From the NCBI RefSeq assembly GCF_009604455.1, contig NZ_WEGL01000008.1, positions 487,634 through 551,633 of the forward strand: a DNA stretch of 64,000 nucleotides, read 5' to 3'. A program made the position numbers and the translations under genes. Below the pieces are notes generated by a model that did not search any database, was not told the origin of the DNA, and worked only from the letters and a program-made list of their open reading frames with translations. Below, one piece after another: positions 30,892-40,351 of this stretch. The first letter of the stretch is position 1. Every line of letters starts with the position of its first letter. This stretch comes from Streptomyces sp. RB17 (GTDB lineage: Bacteria; Actinomycetota; Actinomycetes; Streptomycetales; Streptomycetaceae).

Positions 30892-33732
30892 ATGAGCGCA
30901 GGCACGGCCGCGGTGGCCGAGCGCACGGACGGCTCCGGGCGGGGCGGGGACGAGATCCCGGTGCGCCTCGCGTCCGTGTACCTCCCGGCGTCCCTCCCGC
31001 GCGAGGGCCGTATCGCCTTCTGGGACCCCGACGGCGGTTCCGTCGAGGGCGAAACCGCCGAGCTCACGGTCGTACGACGGCACGGTGCGAGCGTGCGCCG
31101 CCGGCAGGTGCCCGCGCTGACCCTGCCGCTCGCCGAGGCCCTGCCGCTGCTGGTCCGGGCCCGCCGCGACCCGGCCGCGCATCCGGCGACGGCCTGTTGG
31201 GGCGCCGCCGCACTGCACGCGCTGCGGCTGGTCGCCCGCGGCCGCCTGCTGCCGGGCCTGACCCCGAGCGGTCACGACGCCTGGCGGGCCGGCCCGCTGG
31301 AACCCGCCGACATCGCCCACCTGCGCGCGGTCGCCGCGGCCCTGCCCCCGGAGGGCCACGCCGTGCCGCTCCCGGACCCGGGCCCGCTCAGGCTGCCCGA
31401 GCCGGAGGCCCTGATCCGCTCCTTCGTGGACGCGGTCGCCGACACCCTGCCCCGCACCCCGGCCGCCCCGTACACCTCCGGCCGGCCTTTCGCCGCCCGG
31501 GAGCCCGTGGCGCTGCCCCAGGCACATGAGTGGGCGGCCGAGGTCGCCGCCGGCATGGACGCGGGCGTACGGATCTCGCTCCGCCTGGACCTGTCCGCGT
31601 ACGACGTCTTCGACGCCGGCGAGCACGACGGCACCCGCGCTGCCGGGGCGGCCATCGTGCAGGTGCACAGCCTTGCCGACCCCACCCTGGTGGTCGACGC
31701 GGCGGCCCTGTGGGCGGGGGAGGCCGACACGGCGTTCGGGCCCCGCTCGCGGGTGGACGCCGCCCTCGCCGTGCGGCGCGCGGCGCGCGTGTGGCCGCCC
31801 CTGGACCGGCTCGCCGAACAGGACGTGCCCGATGTGCTCGCCCTGTCCGAGGAGGAACTGGGCGAGCTGCTCGGCGTCGGTGCCACGCGCCTCGCCGCCG
31901 CCGGGGTCGCCGTGCACTGGCCGCGGGACCTCGCCCGCGACCTCACGGCCGCCGCCGTGGTCCGCCCGGCACCCGGCTCCGCGACCGACGGCACCGGCTT
32001 CTTCGAGAGCGAGGAACTGCTCGGCTTCCGCTGGCAGTTGGCCCTCGGCGGGGATCCGCTCAGCGAGGCCGAGATGGACGCCCTCGCCGAGGCCCACCGC
32101 CCGGTCGTACGGCTCCGGGACCGCTGGGTGCTGGTCGACCCGGCCCTCGTCCGCAAGGCCCGCAAACGCGAACTGGGCCTGCTCGACCCGGTCGACGCGC
32201 TGTCCGTGGCGCTCACCGGCACCGCCGAGGTCGACGGGGAGACCGTCGAGGCCGTCCCGGTCGGCGCCCTGGCCGCCCTGCGCGACCGGCTCACCGCGGG
32301 CCTGCGCCCGGCCGAACCACCCACGGGGCTGGCGGCCACCCTGCGCGACTACCAGCTGCGCGGTCTGGCCTGGCTGGACCTCATGACCTCGCTCGGCCTC
32401 GGCGGCTGCCTCGCCGACGACATGGGCCTCGGCAAGACCGTCACCCTCATCGCCCTGCACCTGAAGCGCGCCCGCACCGAGCCCACCCTCGTCGTCTGCC
32501 CGGCCTCCCTGCTCGGCAACTGGCAGCGGGAGATCACCCGGTTCGCCCCCGGCGTCCCCGTGCGCCGCTACCACGGCCAGGGCCGCACGCTGGACGGCCT
32601 CGACGGCGGGTTCGTCCTCACCACCTACGGCACCATGCGCTCCACCGCGGCCCGCCTGGCCGGACAACCCTGGGGCATGGTCGTCGCCGACGAGGCCCAG
32701 CATGTGAAGAACCCCTACTCGGCCACCGCCAAGGCGCTGCGCACCATCCCGGCCCCCGCGCGCGTGGCGCTGACCGGCACCCCGGTGGAGAACAACCTCT
32801 CCGAGCTGTGGGCCCTGCTCGACTGGACCACCCCCGGACTCCTCGGCCCCCTGAAGTCCTTCCGTGCCCGGCACGCCCGCGCGGTGGAGAACGGCGAGGA
32901 CCAGGAGGCCGTCGAGCGCCTCGCCCGCCTGGTCCGTCCCTTCCTCCTGCGCCGCAAGAAGTCCGACCCCGGCATCGTCCCCGAGCTGCCGCCCAAGACC
33001 GAGACGGACCATCCGGTGCCGCTCACCCGCGAGCAGGCCGCGCTGTACGAGGCGGTGGTGCGCGAGTCGATGCTGGCCATCGAGACCGCCGAGGGCATCG
33101 CCCGCCGGGGCCTGGTGCTGAAACTGCTGGGTGCCCTGAAGCAGATCTGCGACCACCCGGCGCTCTATCTGAAGGAGGACCCGCACGCCGACCGGCTCCT
33201 GGCCCGCTCCGGCAAACTCGCCCTGCTGGACGAGCTGTTGGACACCGTCCTCGCCGAGGACGGCTCGACGCTCGTCTTCACCCAGTACGTCGGCATGGCC
33301 CGCCTCATCACCGCGCACCTGTCCGCCCGGGCGATCCCGGTCGACCTGCTGCACGGCGGCACCCCGGTCCCGGAGCGGGAGCGCATGGTCGACCGCTTCC
33401 AGGACGGCGAGACCCCGGTCCTGGTGCTCTCCCTGAAGGCCGCCGGGACGGGCCTGAACCTCACCCGCGCGGGCCATGTCGTCCACTTCGACCGCTGGTG
33501 GAACCCGGCGGTCGAGGAACAGGCCACCGACCGTGCGTACCGCATCGGCCAGACCCAGCCCGTCCAGGTCCACCGCCTGGTCACCGAGGGCACGGTCGAG
33601 GACCGCATCGCCGAGATGCTCACCGCGAAGCGCGCCCTCGCCGACGCCGTCCTCGGCTCCGGCGAGGCGGCCCTCACCGAACTGACCGACCGCGAGCTGT
33701 CCGACCTCGTCTCCCTGCGGAGGCCGTCGTGA
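30892..33732 (+). CDS. SNF2/RapA-family DEAD-like helicase
   Basis: The protein has 946 residues. The N-terminal 450 residues are an SNF2-associated bacterial domain. Motif I is DDMGLGKTVTL (about 505-515), Ia VVCPASLLGNWQ, II VVADEAQHVKN (about 598), III ALTGTPVENNLSELW; the C-terminal RecA half has LVFTQYVGMARLITAHL, LSLKAAGTGLNLTRAGHVVH and the arginine-finger motif TDRAYRIGQTQPVQVHRLV. ATP-driven translocation on double-stranded DNA is expected. The ATG at 30892 follows GGGAGGTGG at a good distance; a GTG at 30880 would be too close. The SWIM gene overlaps its stop by four bases (GTGA). SNF2-SWIM gene pairs are recurrent in actinobacteria. Confidence 0.95.
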   Translation: MSAGTAAVAERTDGSGRGGDEIPVRLASVYLPASLPREGRIAFWDPDGGSVEGETAELTVVRRHGASVRRRQVPALTLPLAEALPLLVRARRDPAAHPATACWGAAALHALRLVARGRLLPGLTPSGHDAWRAGPLEPADIAHLRAVAAALPPEGHAVPLPDPGPLRLPEPEALIRSFVDAVADTLPRTPAAPYTSGRPFAAREPVALPQAHEWAAEVAAGMDAGVRISLRLDLSAYDVFDAGEHDGTRAAGAAIVQVHSLADPTLVVDAAALWAGEADTAFGPRSRVDAALAVRRAARVWPPLDRLAEQDVPDVLALSEEELGELLGVGATRLAAAGVAVHWPRDLARDLTAAAVVRPAPGSATDGTGFFESEELLGFRWQLALGGDPLSEAEMDALAEAHRPVVRLRDRWVLVDPALVRKARKRELGLLDPVDALSVALTGTAEVDGETVEAVPVGALAALRDRLTAGLRPAEPPTGLAATLRDYQLRGLAWLDLMTSLGLGGCLADDMGLGKTVTLIALHLKRARTEPTLVVCPASLLGNWQREITRFAPGVPVRRYHGQGRTLDGLDGGFVLTTYGTMRSTAARLAGQPWGMVVADEAQHVKNPYSATAKALRTIPAPARVALTGTPVENNLSELWALLDWTTPGLLGPLKSFRARHARAVENGEDQEAVERLARLVRPFLLRRKKSDPGIVPELPPKTETDHPVPLTREQAALYEAVVRESMLAIETAEGIARRGLVLKLLGALKQICDHPALYLKEDPHADRLLARSGKLALLDELLDTVLAEDGSTLVFTQYVGMARLITAHLSARAIPVDLLHGGTPVPERERMVDRFQDGETPVLVLSLKAAGTGLNLTRAGHVVHFDRWWNPAVEEQATDRAYRIGQTQPVQVHRLVTEGTVEDRIAEMLTAKRALADAVLGSGEAALTELTDRELSDLVSLRRPS

Positions 33733-36494
33733 CGAGCGGCGACCAGCGTCCCGGCGACGCCGCCCGCCGAGCCCTGCGAGAGGCACGCCAGCGAGCGGAA
33801 GCCGAACGGACCGGGGGCGAACGGGCCGGGTCCGTGCCGGCGGAGACAGGGTCTGCCGGGCCCGAGCGGGCGGAGGCAGGGCCGGCCTGGTCCGAGCGGG
33901 CGGAGCCCGGCCGAGCGAAAGCAGAGCGGGAGGAAACCGCGGAGGACCAGGCGGCATCCGGGCGCGCGTCCGACCGGCCCGGCACCCCGGAGCCGAGTCC
34001 CGCGGACGCCGCGCGGGCCGCTCTCCGGTCGGCCATGTCGGCCATGCCCGCGCGGTCGGTCGCGGCCGGCACGCCGGGCGAGACAGGCGACTTCCGCCCA
34101 TCAGGCGACCGCCCTGCAACAGGCGCTCCGGCACAGCCCGCCGCAGGCGGAGGGATCGCCGACCCGGAGCAGTCCGCCGGTGGGGGTGGGTGTGGTGTGT
34201 CGGGGTCGGCTGGTGTGGGCGCTCGTGAGGTGCCGGGGTCCGCCGGTGCGGGTGAGCCTGATGTGCCCGGGTCCACGGGTGTGGTCCCTCGTGACGTACC
34301 GGGGCCCGCCGGTCGGGGTGGGCGTGGCGTGTCGGGGTCGGCTGGTGTGGTCCCCCGTGACGTGCCGGGGCCCGCCGGTGGGGGTGGGTGTGGTGTGTCG
34401 GGGTCGGCTGGTGTGGGCGCTCGTGAGGTGCCGGGGTCCGCCGGTGCGGGTGAGCCTGATGTGCCCGGGTCCACGGGTGTGGTCCCCCGTGACGTACCGG
34501 GGCCCGCCGGTGGGGGTGAGTCCGGCGTGCCCGGGTCCGCCGATGCAGATGCCCGAAAGATGCCGGGGACCGCCGGTGCGGCAGATCCTGACATGCCGGG
34601 GACCGTGGGTGCGGCAGATCCTGACATGCCGGGGGCCGCGGGTGCGGCAGGCCGTGCCATGCCGGGGCTCCCTCGTGCGGAACGTCCTGCGGGGCGTCCC
34701 GCCGACCTGGCCAGGGAGGCACTTCGGTCCGCCCGGCGGGAGGCGCTGCGTGCCGAGGCCGAGGCGGACGAGGCTGCCGCGCGCGGCGAGCGGGCGACGG
34801 CCTCCCGTACCCGACGCGGGCCGCGCGCGACCGGTGGCTCCGCAGCGACGGCGCCGCGCCCCGCGACCGTCCCCGGACCGGACTCCCGAGCCGCCCGCAT
34901 CAAGGCTGCCCAGGACATGCGGCACTACCTGGCCAACGCCTTCCGGATGCCGGCGTGGTCCGACGACCCGGAGGAGGAGACACCGGGCACCGACACCACC
35001 GGCACCGGCGACAGCGCCGACACCACCGGGCCGCGCCCCGTCTCCACCCCAGCGCCCCCGTCCCCGCGCACACCGCAGCCCGCCACCCCCGCCGGGCCGG
35101 GCTCCACGCGGGACGAGCCGGCGTCCCCGGACACGCCGCCCGCCACGTCCACCCCCACCTCCCCACAGGCCGCCGTCCCGCACCGATCCGCCCCCGCCCC
35201 CGCGTCCCTCCACGTGCCCGCCACCATGGCCACCCCCCACCGCGACACCGAACTCCGCCGCACTTTCCCGCCGTTCCCGCCCCGCGAGGCCGGTGCCGAG
35301 GACGCGCCGTTCGCCGGGACCTGGTGGGGCAATGCCTGGGTGGCCGCGTTGGAGCGGGGTGCGCTGGATCCCAAGAGGCTGGCACGGGGCCGTGGTTACG
35401 CCGACCAGGGCCATGTCGACGCGATCACCGTGACCCCGGGGCTGGTACTGGCGTACGTCCGTGGAAGCCGGCCCCGCCCGTACCGGGTGCAGGTGCGGGT
35501 CCGCACGCTGGAGGACGCGGACTGGGCGCGGTTCCTGGACGCGGCCGCCGACCGGCCGGGGCACATCGCCGCGCTGCTCGACAAGGAACTGCCCCAGTCC
35601 CTCGCCGACTGCGGTGTGCCCCTGCTGCCCGGCCCCGGCGACCTCGTGCCGCGCTGCAGCTGCCCCGACTCCGGGCACCCCTGCAAGCACGCGGCCGCGC
35701 TCTGCTACCAGACGGCACGGCTGCTCGACGCCGACCCGTTCGTGCTGCTCCTGCTGCGCGGACGGGGCGAGCGGAGCCTGCTGGACGCGCTGTCCCGGCG
35801 CAGCGCCGCCCGCGCGGCCCGCGCCGCCCAGGAGCGGCAGCCCGAGTCCCTGCCAGGCGTCCGCGCCGCCGACGCCCTCGCCCCGCGCGAACTCCCGCCG
35901 CTGCCCCCGCCGTTGCCGGCACCCCCGCATCCCGAGCAGCCCCCGGTCTATCCGGCGGCGCCCGGCGGCCCGGACCCCTTCGCGCTGGACCAGCTCGCGA
36001 CCGACGCCGCCGCCCGCGCCCACGCACTGCTCGGCACCGGACGCGACCCGGTGGGCGAGCTGACGCTGTGGCAGGACGCGGTACGCCTGGCCGCCGCCCG
36101 CCCCGGCTCCGGCCTCACGGCCACCACCCGCACCCTCTACGCCACGCTCGCCACGGCCGTTGGCCGCACCCCGGCCGACCTCGCGCGGGCCGTCGCGGCC
36201 TGGCGCCAGGGCGGGGCCGCCGGACTGGCCGTCCTGGAGGAGCCGTGGGACCCGCCGGCCGGCCGCTTCGACCGGGCCCGCCCGCTACTGCTCGCCGCCG
36301 ACCTCCCGGCGTTCCGCCCCTGGCACAACCGACTCACCCATCCGCGCGGCCACGTCCAGCTCCGCCTGGGCCGCGACGGCCTGTGGTACGCGTACGAGTC
36401 GGAGCCGGGCCAGGACGACTGGTGGCCGCGCGGCACGCCGGACCTGGACCCGGTGGGCGCCCTGACCGGCCTCGGCACCCCGGACGACGCCTGA
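33729..36494 (+). CDS. SWIM zinc-finger protein with elastin-like repeats
   Basis: The protein has 921 residues from a GTG overlapping the helicase stop. The N-terminus is charged and Ala/Arg/Glu-rich, containing three related helices (DAARRALREARQ, DAARAALRSAMS, LAREALRSARRE). Residues about 152-316 are fifteen tandem 11-residue repeats ending VPGSAG or similar. A Thr/Pro-rich linker follows, then the SWIM region: FAGTWWGNAWVAALERGALD and CSCPDSGHPCKHAAALCYQT (about 640-660), the CxC-xn-CxH zinc ligands. The last 200 residues repeat helical elements (LGTGRDPVGELTLWQDAVRL). SWIM domains bind DNA or proteins; its overlap with the helicase gene implies a shared complex. Homologues lack such long repeats, as far as I recall. 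Confidence 0.9.
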   Translation: MTSGDQRPGDAARRALREARQRAEAERTGGERAGSVPAETGSAGPERAEAGPAWSERAEPGRAKAEREETAEDQAASGRASDRPGTPEPSPADAARAALRSAMSAMPARSVAAGTPGETGDFRPSGDRPATGAPAQPAAGGGIADPEQSAGGGGCGVSGSAGVGAREVPGSAGAGEPDVPGSTGVVPRDVPGPAGRGGRGVSGSAGVVPRDVPGPAGGGGCGVSGSAGVGAREVPGSAGAGEPDVPGSTGVVPRDVPGPAGGGESGVPGSADADARKMPGTAGAADPDMPGTVGAADPDMPGAAGAAGRAMPGLPRAERPAGRPADLAREALRSARREALRAEAEADEAAARGERATASRTRRGPRATGGSAATAPRPATVPGPDSRAARIKAAQDMRHYLANAFRMPAWSDDPEEETPGTDTTGTGDSADTTGPRPVSTPAPPSPRTPQPATPAGPGSTRDEPASPDTPPATSTPTSPQAAVPHRSAPAPASLHVPATMATPHRDTELRRTFPPFPPREAGAEDAPFAGTWWGNAWVAALERGALDPKRLARGRGYADQGHVDAITVTPGLVLAYVRGSRPRPYRVQVRVRTLEDADWARFLDAAADRPGHIAALLDKELPQSLADCGVPLLPGPGDLVPRCSCPDSGHPCKHAAALCYQTARLLDADPFVLLLLRGRGERSLLDALSRRSAARAARAAQERQPESLPGVRAADALAPRELPPLPPPLPAPPHPEQPPVYPAAPGGPDPFALDQLATDAAARAHALLGTGRDPVGELTLWQDAVRLAAARPGSGLTATTRTLYATLATAVGRTPADLARAVAAWRQGGAAGLAVLEEPWDPPAGRFDRARPLLLAADLPAFRPWHNRLTHPRGHVQLRLGRDGLWYAYESEPGQDDWWPRGTPDLDPVGALTGLGTPDDA
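34182..34676 (+). repeat. 33-bp coding tandem repeats (VPG repeats)
   Basis: Fifteen units of 33 bp lie in frame in the SWIM protein gene. Unit types recur in blocks: VGAREVPGSAG, AGEPDVPGSTG, VVPRDVPGPAG and GGGCGVSGSAG appear in that order twice, about 200 bp apart, showing higher-order duplication. The sequence gives an intrinsically disordered, elastin-like linker, and length variation between strains is expected. Confidence 0.85.
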
Positions 36495-36509
36495 CCGTTG
36501 CTGCGCGAC

Positions 36510-36552
36510 AAGGCCGGTGCCGGCAGCGGTTGTCGCTGCCGGCACCGGCCTT
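36510..36552. terminator. Strong bidirectional terminator
   Basis: A perfect 19-bp stem, AAGGCCGGTGCCGGCAGCG with its complement, and a 5-base loop GTTGT lie between the convergent SWIM and transglycosylase genes. Confidence 0.85.
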
Positions 36553-36575
36553 CAGGTGCTGGGGTGTGCGTCGGC

Positions 36576-37073
36576 TCAGTACGCGGAGTTCACGTTGTCG
36601 ATGGAGCCGTAGCGGTGGGCCGCGTAGTTGGCGGCCGCGGTGATGTTGGCCACCGGGTCGGTGACGCTCTTGGCGGTACCGGCGACGTGGTAGGTGTTGA
36701 AGGTCGGGTCGATGACCTGGAGCAGGCCCTTGGAGGGGGTGCCCTGCTTGGCGTTGACGTCCCAGTTGTTCTGCGCGCTGGGGTTGCCGCCGGACTCGCG
36801 CATGATGTTGCGCTTGAGGCCCTCGTAGCTGCCGGGGATGCCCTTGGCCTTCATGATCTGCAGAGACTGCTTGATCCAGCCGTCGAGATTGTTGGCGCTG
36901 CCGTCGTGCGAGGAAGCCTTGACCACCGAGGAGGCCGGCACCTGCGTCGCTTCGGCGGCCTGTGCGTTCGCGGGCATCAGAGTGAGGGCGACAGCCGCCG
37001 CGCCGGTGGTGGTGATGCCGGTGAGGGCGAGGGTGCGCAGACGGGCGATGCGGGTGCGGGTGGTCATGGTCAT
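36576..37073 (-). CDS. Secreted lytic transglycosylase (SLT domain)
   Basis: The protein has 165 residues from an ATG at 37073, ten bases after GGAGAG; an in-frame ATG two codons on is possible. The signal peptide spans about 1-42 (LALTGITTTGAAAVALTLMP, ending AQAA). The SLT domain has the catalytic Glu in IMRESGGNPSAQNNWD (E near 97), KGLLQVIDPTFNTYHV and ANITAAANYAAHRYGSIDNV. It cleaves the glycan strands of peptidoglycan with 1,6-anhydro product formation. It lacks the LysM or other wall-binding module common in larger Streptomyces members. A 186-base leader may carry regulatory structure. Confidence 0.92.
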   Translation of the reverse strand: MTMTTRTRIARLRTLALTGITTTGAAAVALTLMPANAQAAEATQVPASSVVKASSHDGSANNLDGWIKQSLQIMKAKGIPGSYEGLKRNIMRESGGNPSAQNNWDVNAKQGTPSKGLLQVIDPTFNTYHVAGTAKSVTDPVANITAAANYAAHRYGSIDNVNSAY

Positions 37074-37589
37074 ACGGAAGTAACTCTCCACAGGAGGACG
37101 AAGTCGGAGCCGGCCGCGGTCGGTCGCGGTGGCGTGGGGCGGTGCCTCGTGCCGCGTCGGGAGCGGGTGGATCCGGCGGTGTTCCGCTCGGTCCGGCCTG
37201 TGGCTCCCGGCGACGACAGCAATAGTTATCGGCGGCTCGGGCGGGGGGCAATGATGTGACGTACTACCCAAGTACGGAGGAATGTCCGAAATGGGTTGTT
37301 ATGGCGACTTCTGTGCAGGTCAGGCGGGTGGAGGTCCTACGACCCCGGCTAGGATGTGATCTGGCTCCTATGGGTGGCATCACACGGGAGACCCTGCCGG
37401 CAGGGGCTCGGGGCCGGCTCGCGAGGGGAAAAGCCGGGTCTTGCGACCGGCGCCTCGACGGTGCCGGTGGGTCCCCCGCCACGCCTTCGGGGGATGGCCG
37501 TACGGGCGCAACACTCCACCTGACATGGGTGTGATTCGGCCTGCCGCAGCCAGCATCTACACTCAGTTGGTAGCCGCAAGCAACGGAAC
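37074..37589. other. Non-coding divergent region with several stem-loops
   Basis: No gene is convincing over 516 bases. Visible structures are TGTGAT ... ATCACA (37354-37384), the perfect palindrome CCCTGCCGGCAGGG (about 37392-37405) and the hairpin TCCCCC ... GGGGGA (37472-37494). They precede the DHA2 transporter and could form a structured leader. The transglycosylase promoter should lie at the left end, near 37200-37260, where AT-rich TAGTTATC occurs. Confidence 0.4.
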
Positions 37590-37709
37590 GTGAGTGATGA
37601 TCGTCCGCTGCTGCACTTCGGCGACGACCTGGTCGACCGCACGTACACGAGCCTCACGGCCGGGCTGGGCCCGGGCGGCGGGGCGAGGCAAGGAGATCCG
37701 CACGCATGA
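37590..37709 (+). CDS. Possible 39-codon leader ORF coupled to the transporter
   Basis: A GTG at 37590 opens a frame reading VSDDRPLLHFGDDLVDRTYT and ending GGGARQGDPHA, with its TGA overlapping the transporter ATG (ATGA). The overlap is typical of coupled genes, but the ribosome site is weak. It could be the last surviving piece of a regulator or a leader peptide. Low confidence. Confidence 0.3.
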   Translation: MSDDRPLLHFGDDLVDRTYTSLTAGLGPGGGARQGDPHA

Positions 37710-40309
37710 CCACGTCCGCATCCCCGGCCCGTGGGGGAACCGAGGCGATACCGGCATCGGCGCCGGCCGGCAGGCTGACACACCGTCAGATCATGACGAT
37801 CCTCAGCGGCCTCATGCTGGGGATGTTCCTCGCGGCGCTCGACCAGACCATCGTCAGCACCTCGATCCGCACGATCGCCGACGATCTGCACGGACTCAGC
37901 GCGCAGGCGTGGGTCACCACCGCGTACCTGATCACCTCCACCATCAGCACGCCGCTGTACGGAAAGCTGTCCGACCTCTACGGCCGCAAGCCCTACTTCC
38001 TTGCGGCCATCACGATCTTCATCGCGGGCTCGGCGGCCTGCTCGTTCGCCACCTCTATGACGGAGCTGTCCGCCTTCCGGGCCTTCCAGGGCATCGGCGC
38101 GGGCGGTCTGATGTCACTGGCGCTGGCGATCATCGGTGACATCGTGCCGCCCCGCGAGCGGGCCCGGTACCAGGGCTACATGCTCGCCACGTTCGGCTCC
38201 TCCAGCGTGCTCGGCCCGCTGATCGGCGGTTTCCTCGCGGGCCGCAGCAGCATCCTGACCATCTCCGGCTGGCGCTGGGTGTTCCTGGTCAACGTGCCGG
38301 TCGGCATCATCGCGCTGTTCGTCGTCGCCAAGGTGCTCAACCTCCCGCACACCCGGCGCGAGCACCGCATCGACTGGTGGGGCGCGCTCACCATCGCCGT
38401 CGGCGTGGTGCCGCTGCTGCTCGTGGCCGAGCAGGGCCAGGACTGGGGATGGACCTCCACCAAGGCCTACGTCTGCTACGCGGTCGGCGCGGTCGGCCTG
38501 CTGGTGTGGGTCCTCGTCGAACGGGCCATGGGCGAGGAGGCCCTGATCCCGATGCGGCTGTTCCGCAGCGCGGTCTTCAGCAAGATGAGCCTGCTGTCCG
38601 TGCTCATCGGCATGGGCATGTTCGGCGGGATGATGATGGTCCCGCTGTACCTGCAGATCGTGAAGGGCGTCAGCCCCACCAAGTCCGGCCTGCTCATGCT
38701 GCCGCTGATGGTCGGGATGATCGCCGGCACCATCGTGGTCGGCCGCATCATCCAGAAGACCGGCAAGTACAAGGTCTTCCCGGTCATCGGCTCCGCGCTG
38801 ATCATCGCCGCCATGCTGCTGTTCCACTACCGGGTGCAGTGGGACACCGCACTGCCGGAGACCATGGCCTACATGGCGCTGTTCGGCATCGGCCTCAGCG
38901 GATGCATGCAGATCCTGACCCTGGCCGTGCAGAACGCCGTGGAGCCCAAGGACATGGGCGTGGCGACCGCGTCGGCCACCTTCTTCCGGCAGATGGGCGG
39001 CACCGCCGGCACCGCGGTCTTCCTCTCCGTGCTGTTCAGCACCGTCGGCGACAAGATCAGCTCGGCCTTCCGGTCCGCCGCGCAGACGCCCGCGTTCCAG
39101 GCCGCGCTGCATGACCCGGCCGTGCGGGCCAACCCCGCGAACAAGCCGGTGCTGGAGCTGTTCAAGCACCCGCACGCGGGCGGCGGGAGCGGCTCGGGGG
39201 TGCTCGACGACTCCTCGTTCATCCAGCACCTCGACCCGCGCCTGGCCCAGCCGTTCAAGGTCGGCTTCACCGACTCGATGCAGCTCGTGTTCCTCATCGC
39301 GGCGGCCGTGATGGTCCTCGGCTTCCTGGTCGCGGTGTGGACCAAGGAGGTGCCGCTGCGCAAGGTCTCCGGACTGGAGGCACGGGCCGCCGAGGAGAAC
39401 GCCGGCCCCGCTCCGGAACCGGCCGCCACCACGACCACCGAGCCGGCCGCCCCGGAGCCCACCACCGCCGGCGCGGCGGCCGGAGGCATCAAGCCCGTCG
39501 CCGGGCCGGCCGATCGGTTCGCACCCGTTCCCGGCGCCCCGTCGTACGACGTCCACGGCCGGGTGCTGGACGGCACGGGCGCCCCGGTGCCGCAGGCCGT
39601 GATCACCCTGATCGACGTGAACGGCCGGCAGCTCGGCCGCGCCGTCAGCGGCGCCGACGGCGCCTACGCGCTGTCCGTCACCGGCCCCGGCACCTATGTG
39701 CTGATCGGCGCCGCCGGTGCCCGGCAGCCCCAGGCCGTCACGGTGCTCGTCGGCGAGGAGCCGGTCGCCTGCGATCTCGCGCTGAGCGGCACCGTCGCGC
39801 TCACCGGGACGGTCCGGGACGCCGTCGAGGGACAGCCGGTGCCCGGAGCGCTGCTGGTCGCCACCGACGTACGCGGTGAGGTCGTGTCCTCCGGCACCTC
39901 GGCCGCCGACGGCGCCTTCGAGCTCGCCGATCTGGTCCCCGGCAGCTACACGCTCGTGGTGAACGCGCCCGGACACCGCCCGGCCGCCCTCCCGGTCGAG
40001 GTCACCCCGGGAGCCGCGGACGTCTGTGAGATCCGCCTCGAACCCGGCGCCCGGCTCCACGGTGTCGTCGGCACCGCGACCGGCCGCCCGCTCGACGACG
40101 CCAAGGTCACCCTGCTGGACGCGGCCGGGAACGTGGTCGGCACCACGATCACCGGCTCCGACGGCGCCTACGGGTTCACCGACCTCGTCGGCGGCGACTA
40201 CACCGTCATCGCCAGCGGCTACGCCCCGGTCGCCGGGTCGGTGCGCCTGGACGGCAGCGGTGTCACCGGCTTCGACCTCGAGCTGTCGCACGAGGACGGG
40301 TCCCGGTAG
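37706..40309 (+). CDS. DHA2-family MFS exporter fused to three carboxypeptidase-regulatory-like domains
   Basis: The protein has 867 residues. Residues about 25-560 form a 14-helix DHA2 drug:H+ antiporter: LAALDQTIVSTSIRTIADDL (motif D1), GKLSDLYGRKPYFLAAITIF (motif A), FQGIGAGGLMSLALAIIGDI and VLGPLIGGFLAG (motif C). A loop of about 60 residues with HPHAGGGSGSGVLDDSS lies before the last helix. An Ala/Pro linker (about 560-605) leads to three beta-sandwich repeats of about 85 residues, starting YDVHGRVLDGTGAPVPQAVI, VALTGTVRDAVEGQPVPGAL and ARLHGVVGTATGRPLDDAKV, each ending with DGAY/DGAF and a GxYTLV strand. DHA2 termini are cytosolic, so the repeats should be inside the cell. AAGGAG stands nine bases before the ATG. 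Confidence 0.92.
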   Translation: MTTSASPARGGTEAIPASAPAGRLTHRQIMTILSGLMLGMFLAALDQTIVSTSIRTIADDLHGLSAQAWVTTAYLITSTISTPLYGKLSDLYGRKPYFLAAITIFIAGSAACSFATSMTELSAFRAFQGIGAGGLMSLALAIIGDIVPPRERARYQGYMLATFGSSSVLGPLIGGFLAGRSSILTISGWRWVFLVNVPVGIIALFVVAKVLNLPHTRREHRIDWWGALTIAVGVVPLLLVAEQGQDWGWTSTKAYVCYAVGAVGLLVWVLVERAMGEEALIPMRLFRSAVFSKMSLLSVLIGMGMFGGMMMVPLYLQIVKGVSPTKSGLLMLPLMVGMIAGTIVVGRIIQKTGKYKVFPVIGSALIIAAMLLFHYRVQWDTALPETMAYMALFGIGLSGCMQILTLAVQNAVEPKDMGVATASATFFRQMGGTAGTAVFLSVLFSTVGDKISSAFRSAAQTPAFQAALHDPAVRANPANKPVLELFKHPHAGGGSGSGVLDDSSFIQHLDPRLAQPFKVGFTDSMQLVFLIAAAVMVLGFLVAVWTKEVPLRKVSGLEARAAEENAGPAPEPAATTTTEPAAPEPTTAGAAAGGIKPVAGPADRFAPVPGAPSYDVHGRVLDGTGAPVPQAVITLIDVNGRQLGRAVSGADGAYALSVTGPGTYVLIGAAGARQPQAVTVLVGEEPVACDLALSGTVALTGTVRDAVEGQPVPGALLVATDVRGEVVSSGTSAADGAFELADLVPGSYTLVVNAPGHRPAALPVEVTPGAADVCEIRLEPGARLHGVVGTATGRPLDDAKVTLLDAAGNVVGTTITGSDGAYGFTDLVGGDYTVIASGYAPVAGSVRLDGSGVTGFDLELSHEDGSR

Positions 40310-40351
40310 CGGTCCACCGTGCCGAAACGGGCGTGTGAGAGCGTGCGTGAG

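Noticed and set aside
34182..34676. Regular repeats considered as a CRISPR array
   Set aside because: Units are contiguous 33-mers in frame within a coding region, with no unique spacers and no cas genes.
30223..34722. Minus-strand open frame of 1,499 codons with HPHRRTPA-type repeats
   Set aside because: Antisense shadow of the SNF2 and SWIM genes; the repeats are the complement of the VPG repeat block.
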